Positions 13,312-14,739 of a DNA stretch of 14,739 bases are shown piece after piece. The number at the start of each line of letters is the position of its first letter. Positions within the stretch are counted from its first letter, which is position 1. The position numbers were made by a program, and so were the translations under genes. The notes under the pieces were generated by a model that ran no database searches, had not been told where the DNA came from, and was given only the letters and a program-made list of their open reading frames with translations. The stretch comes from Leptospiraceae bacterium (GTDB taxonomy: Bacteria; Spirochaetota; Leptospiria; Turneriellales; Turneriellaceae), in contig JAEUSA010000357.1 in assembly GCA_016788945.1 (NCBI GenBank), positions 1 through 14,739 on the forward strand, given 5' to 3'.

Positions 13312-14739
13312 TTACGGTACGATGTTGCCGGCTGACTTCAGGTCTTTACGATTCAGTACCTCAATCTTACGATCGGCACCATTCACATAGATCGTGTCTT
13401 CATAAAAGGAGAAGAACGTATCTTCGTGTAGTGCGACATCGGATTTCTGTAACAGGTTGAGATCTTTGTCAAACTTGCCGAGATAGAATGTCCCGTTGCT
13501 GTTGAGAATTGCATAGATCTCATTTTCGCGCACTTCGACGAAACCGCGCCAGAAAACCTCGTCCGAACCGTATTTTTTATCGACGAGTGTTTCTCCGTCG
13601 AGTTTCACGAGAAAATGCTGCGTCGTTGTGGCGGTTTTTTTCTCGCCGATCACCACCACATCTTTGTCGATCACGTCGAATTTTTTACCGACGATGCCCG
13701 GGTAAGGTGACTTGACGCGCACCTTGCGGTTCTTCGGGTCAATAATGTAGAAGTCGTTGCGGTATTTTCCATCGGTCGAAAAATCACGAACGCGCAGATA
13801 ATAGAGCTTACCACCGAAAATGCCGTCTTGCGGACGGTTATCTTTCAGTTCTTTCTCTTTGGCATCGAGCCGGGCTTCTCGCTGTGCCGGAGTCTCATTC
13901 TTGCGTTCGGCTTTGGTCTTATCGTCTTGAATGTTTTGTTTGTTCTGCGCGACTTCAGATTTCTTATCCTCAACCTTTTTTTCGTCTTTTGCGACTTTTT
14001 CCTCTTCTTTCTTCAGCTGGTCTTTTTCTTTGTTGAGTTCTTCTTCTTTTTTCTTCAGCTCTTCTTCTTTTCTGGCTTTGTCTGCCGCGTCAGGATTATC
14101 CTCATTCTTGCGCTTCTCATCTTTGAGGCGCTCTTCCCTTTTTGCCACGTCGTCTTTGCGCCGATCGAGGTCTTCACGCTGTTTCTTTACACGATCTTCT
14201 TTCTTCTTGAGTTCTTTTTCCTGCAGCCGCGTAATCGTCTCGCGGTCTTTGACACCTTTGTCCTTTTCTTCTTTGCGGACCTTATCCATCACATCTTTCT
14301 CGCCGATTTTGCCGGCGTCAGGCTTTTCGTCTCCCGAAAGCGGAATAACAATGCGCGATTTACCAGGCCAGCCTTTGTAGCTGCGGTCAAGACCCGCGTT
14401 TGCCGTTTTCAGATGCTTCGTCACTTCGGGCTTATAGTGCTCCTTGAAGTATGCCATGTTTTTGCGATAGAAGCCGTTGTAATAAGTCACAAATACCGCG
14501 AGAGATTTTGCCTCTTCGGCGGAGTATTCATACTTCTGCATCAGGTATGATGCAATAATGCGGCGTACGTTTTTGATATGGTCTACACGGGCATTGGCGC
14601 CGATCACGATGATATCGGCGTCAAACTGGTCATCCCCCTCGCCCACGGCGTGGATTACCGAATAACTGCCATATTTGCCCGAATCGGCCAATCTGCGGCC
14701 GATGCCCATAATATCGGAGACCGAATCGCCACCACCGCG
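13312..14739 (-). CDS. P83/100-family protein, N-terminus beyond window
   Basis: 475 residues are visible and the frame is open to the right edge, so the start is missing; the ATG at 14709 is internal, because the preceding residues (GGGDSVSDI) continue the family pattern. The head (visible residues 1-140) carries IGRRLADSG, ASYLMQKYEYS, VFVTYYNGFYR and WPGKSRIVIPLSG, which recall Borrelia P83/100. Residues about 150-300 are an extremely charged Lys/Glu/Asp coiled coil with repeated KKEE/KEEE blocks. Residues about 305-475 are beta-rich (FYLGKFDKDLNLLQKSDVAL and similar strands) and may form a propeller-like domain. In Borrelia the protein is a cell-envelope or sheath-associated antigen of unknown biochemical function. 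The recognition is from memory of the family. Cellular location of this copy is inferred. Confidence 0.9.
   Translation of the reverse strand, partial: RGGGDSVSDIMGIGRRLADSGKYGSYSVIHAVGEGDDQFDADIIVIGANARVDHIKNVRRIIASYLMQKYEYSAEEAKSLAVFVTYYNGFYRKNMAYFKEHYKPEVTKHLKTANAGLDRSYKGWPGKSRIVIPLSGDEKPDAGKIGEKDVMDKVRKEEKDKGVKDRETITRLQEKELKKKEDRVKKQREDLDRRKDDVAKREERLKDEKRKNEDNPDAADKARKEEELKKKEEELNKEKDQLKKEEEKVAKDEKKVEDKKSEVAQNKQNIQDDKTKAERKNETPAQREARLDAKEKELKDNRPQDGIFGGKLYYLRVRDFSTDGKYRNDFYIIDPKNRKVRVKSPYPGIVGKKFDVIDKDVVVIGEKKTATTTQHFLVKLDGETLVDKKYGSDEVFWRGFVEVRENEIYAILNSNGTFYLGKFDKDLNLLQKSDVALHEDTFFSFYEDTIYVNGADRKIEVLNRKDLKSAGNIVP

Noticed and set aside
13840..14290. Repetitive TTC/CTT tract suspected as a tandem repeat or phase-variable locus
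   Set aside because: It encodes a continuous charged coiled coil with irregular units; no exact repeat period was seen. Length variation between strains stays possible.
13828..14550. Phe/Leu-rich plus-strand reading frame resembling a membrane protein
   Set aside because: It is the complement of the Lys/Glu-rich coiled-coil gene; AAG/GAA codons read backwards give Phe and Leu. It has no independent support.

Overview
The window looks like a piece of a spirochaete chromosome of the family Leptospiraceae, with roughly even GC content; Turneriella or Leptonema is more likely than AT-rich Leptospira. The main evidence is a gene for a P83/100-family protein, known from Borrelia, Treponema and Leptospira, together with a double-membrane (Mla-type) gene set. 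The organism call is inference, made without a database search. There is no sign of phage, insertion sequences, CRISPR, tRNA or rRNA genes. Coding density is high and no gap reaches 300 bases.

Layout. (1) Bases 1-1443, minus strand: the first 481 codons of an exported, probable outer-membrane beta-barrel protein that runs off the left edge. (2) Bases 1677-2870, plus strand: AMP nucleosidase (amn). (3) Bases 2888-4339, minus strand: a membrane-bound diguanylate cyclase with a periplasmic sensor region. (4) Bases 4423-5319, plus strand: an alpha/beta hydrolase, divergent from the cyclase. (5) Bases 5316-11701, minus strand: eight tightly packed genes, read from right to left as mlaE, mlaF, mlaD, hisE, a HEAT-repeat exported protein, a small exported protein, and two CNNM/CorC (HlyC/TlyC-like) membrane proteins. 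Most junctions overlap by 1-11 bases or are 1 base apart, so this is very probably one translationally coupled operon. (6) Bases 11784-13239, plus strand: an unrecognised cytoplasmic protein and an exported TPR protein. (7) Bases 13312-14739, minus strand: the P83/100-like protein, whose N-terminus lies beyond the right edge.

Working together: mlaE and mlaF encode the permease and ATPase, and mlaD the substrate-binding MCE subunit, of an inner-membrane phospholipid transporter serving the outer membrane. The downstream exported HEAT protein, the small exported protein and the two CNNM proteins all belong to the envelope, so the operon has an envelope theme; hisE (histidine biosynthesis) is the outlier. 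The cyclase links an extracytoplasmic signal to c-di-GMP.

The most notable unexplained structures are hairpins at all three convergent gene junctions (two of them spanning a stop codon), a perfect 12-bp palindrome between the Mla operon and its divergent neighbour, and a hairpin that would cover the ribosome binding site of the TPR gene. I saw no clear candidate for an entirely new multi-gene system. The eight-gene Mla-hisE-HEAT-CNNM cluster is the best place to look.
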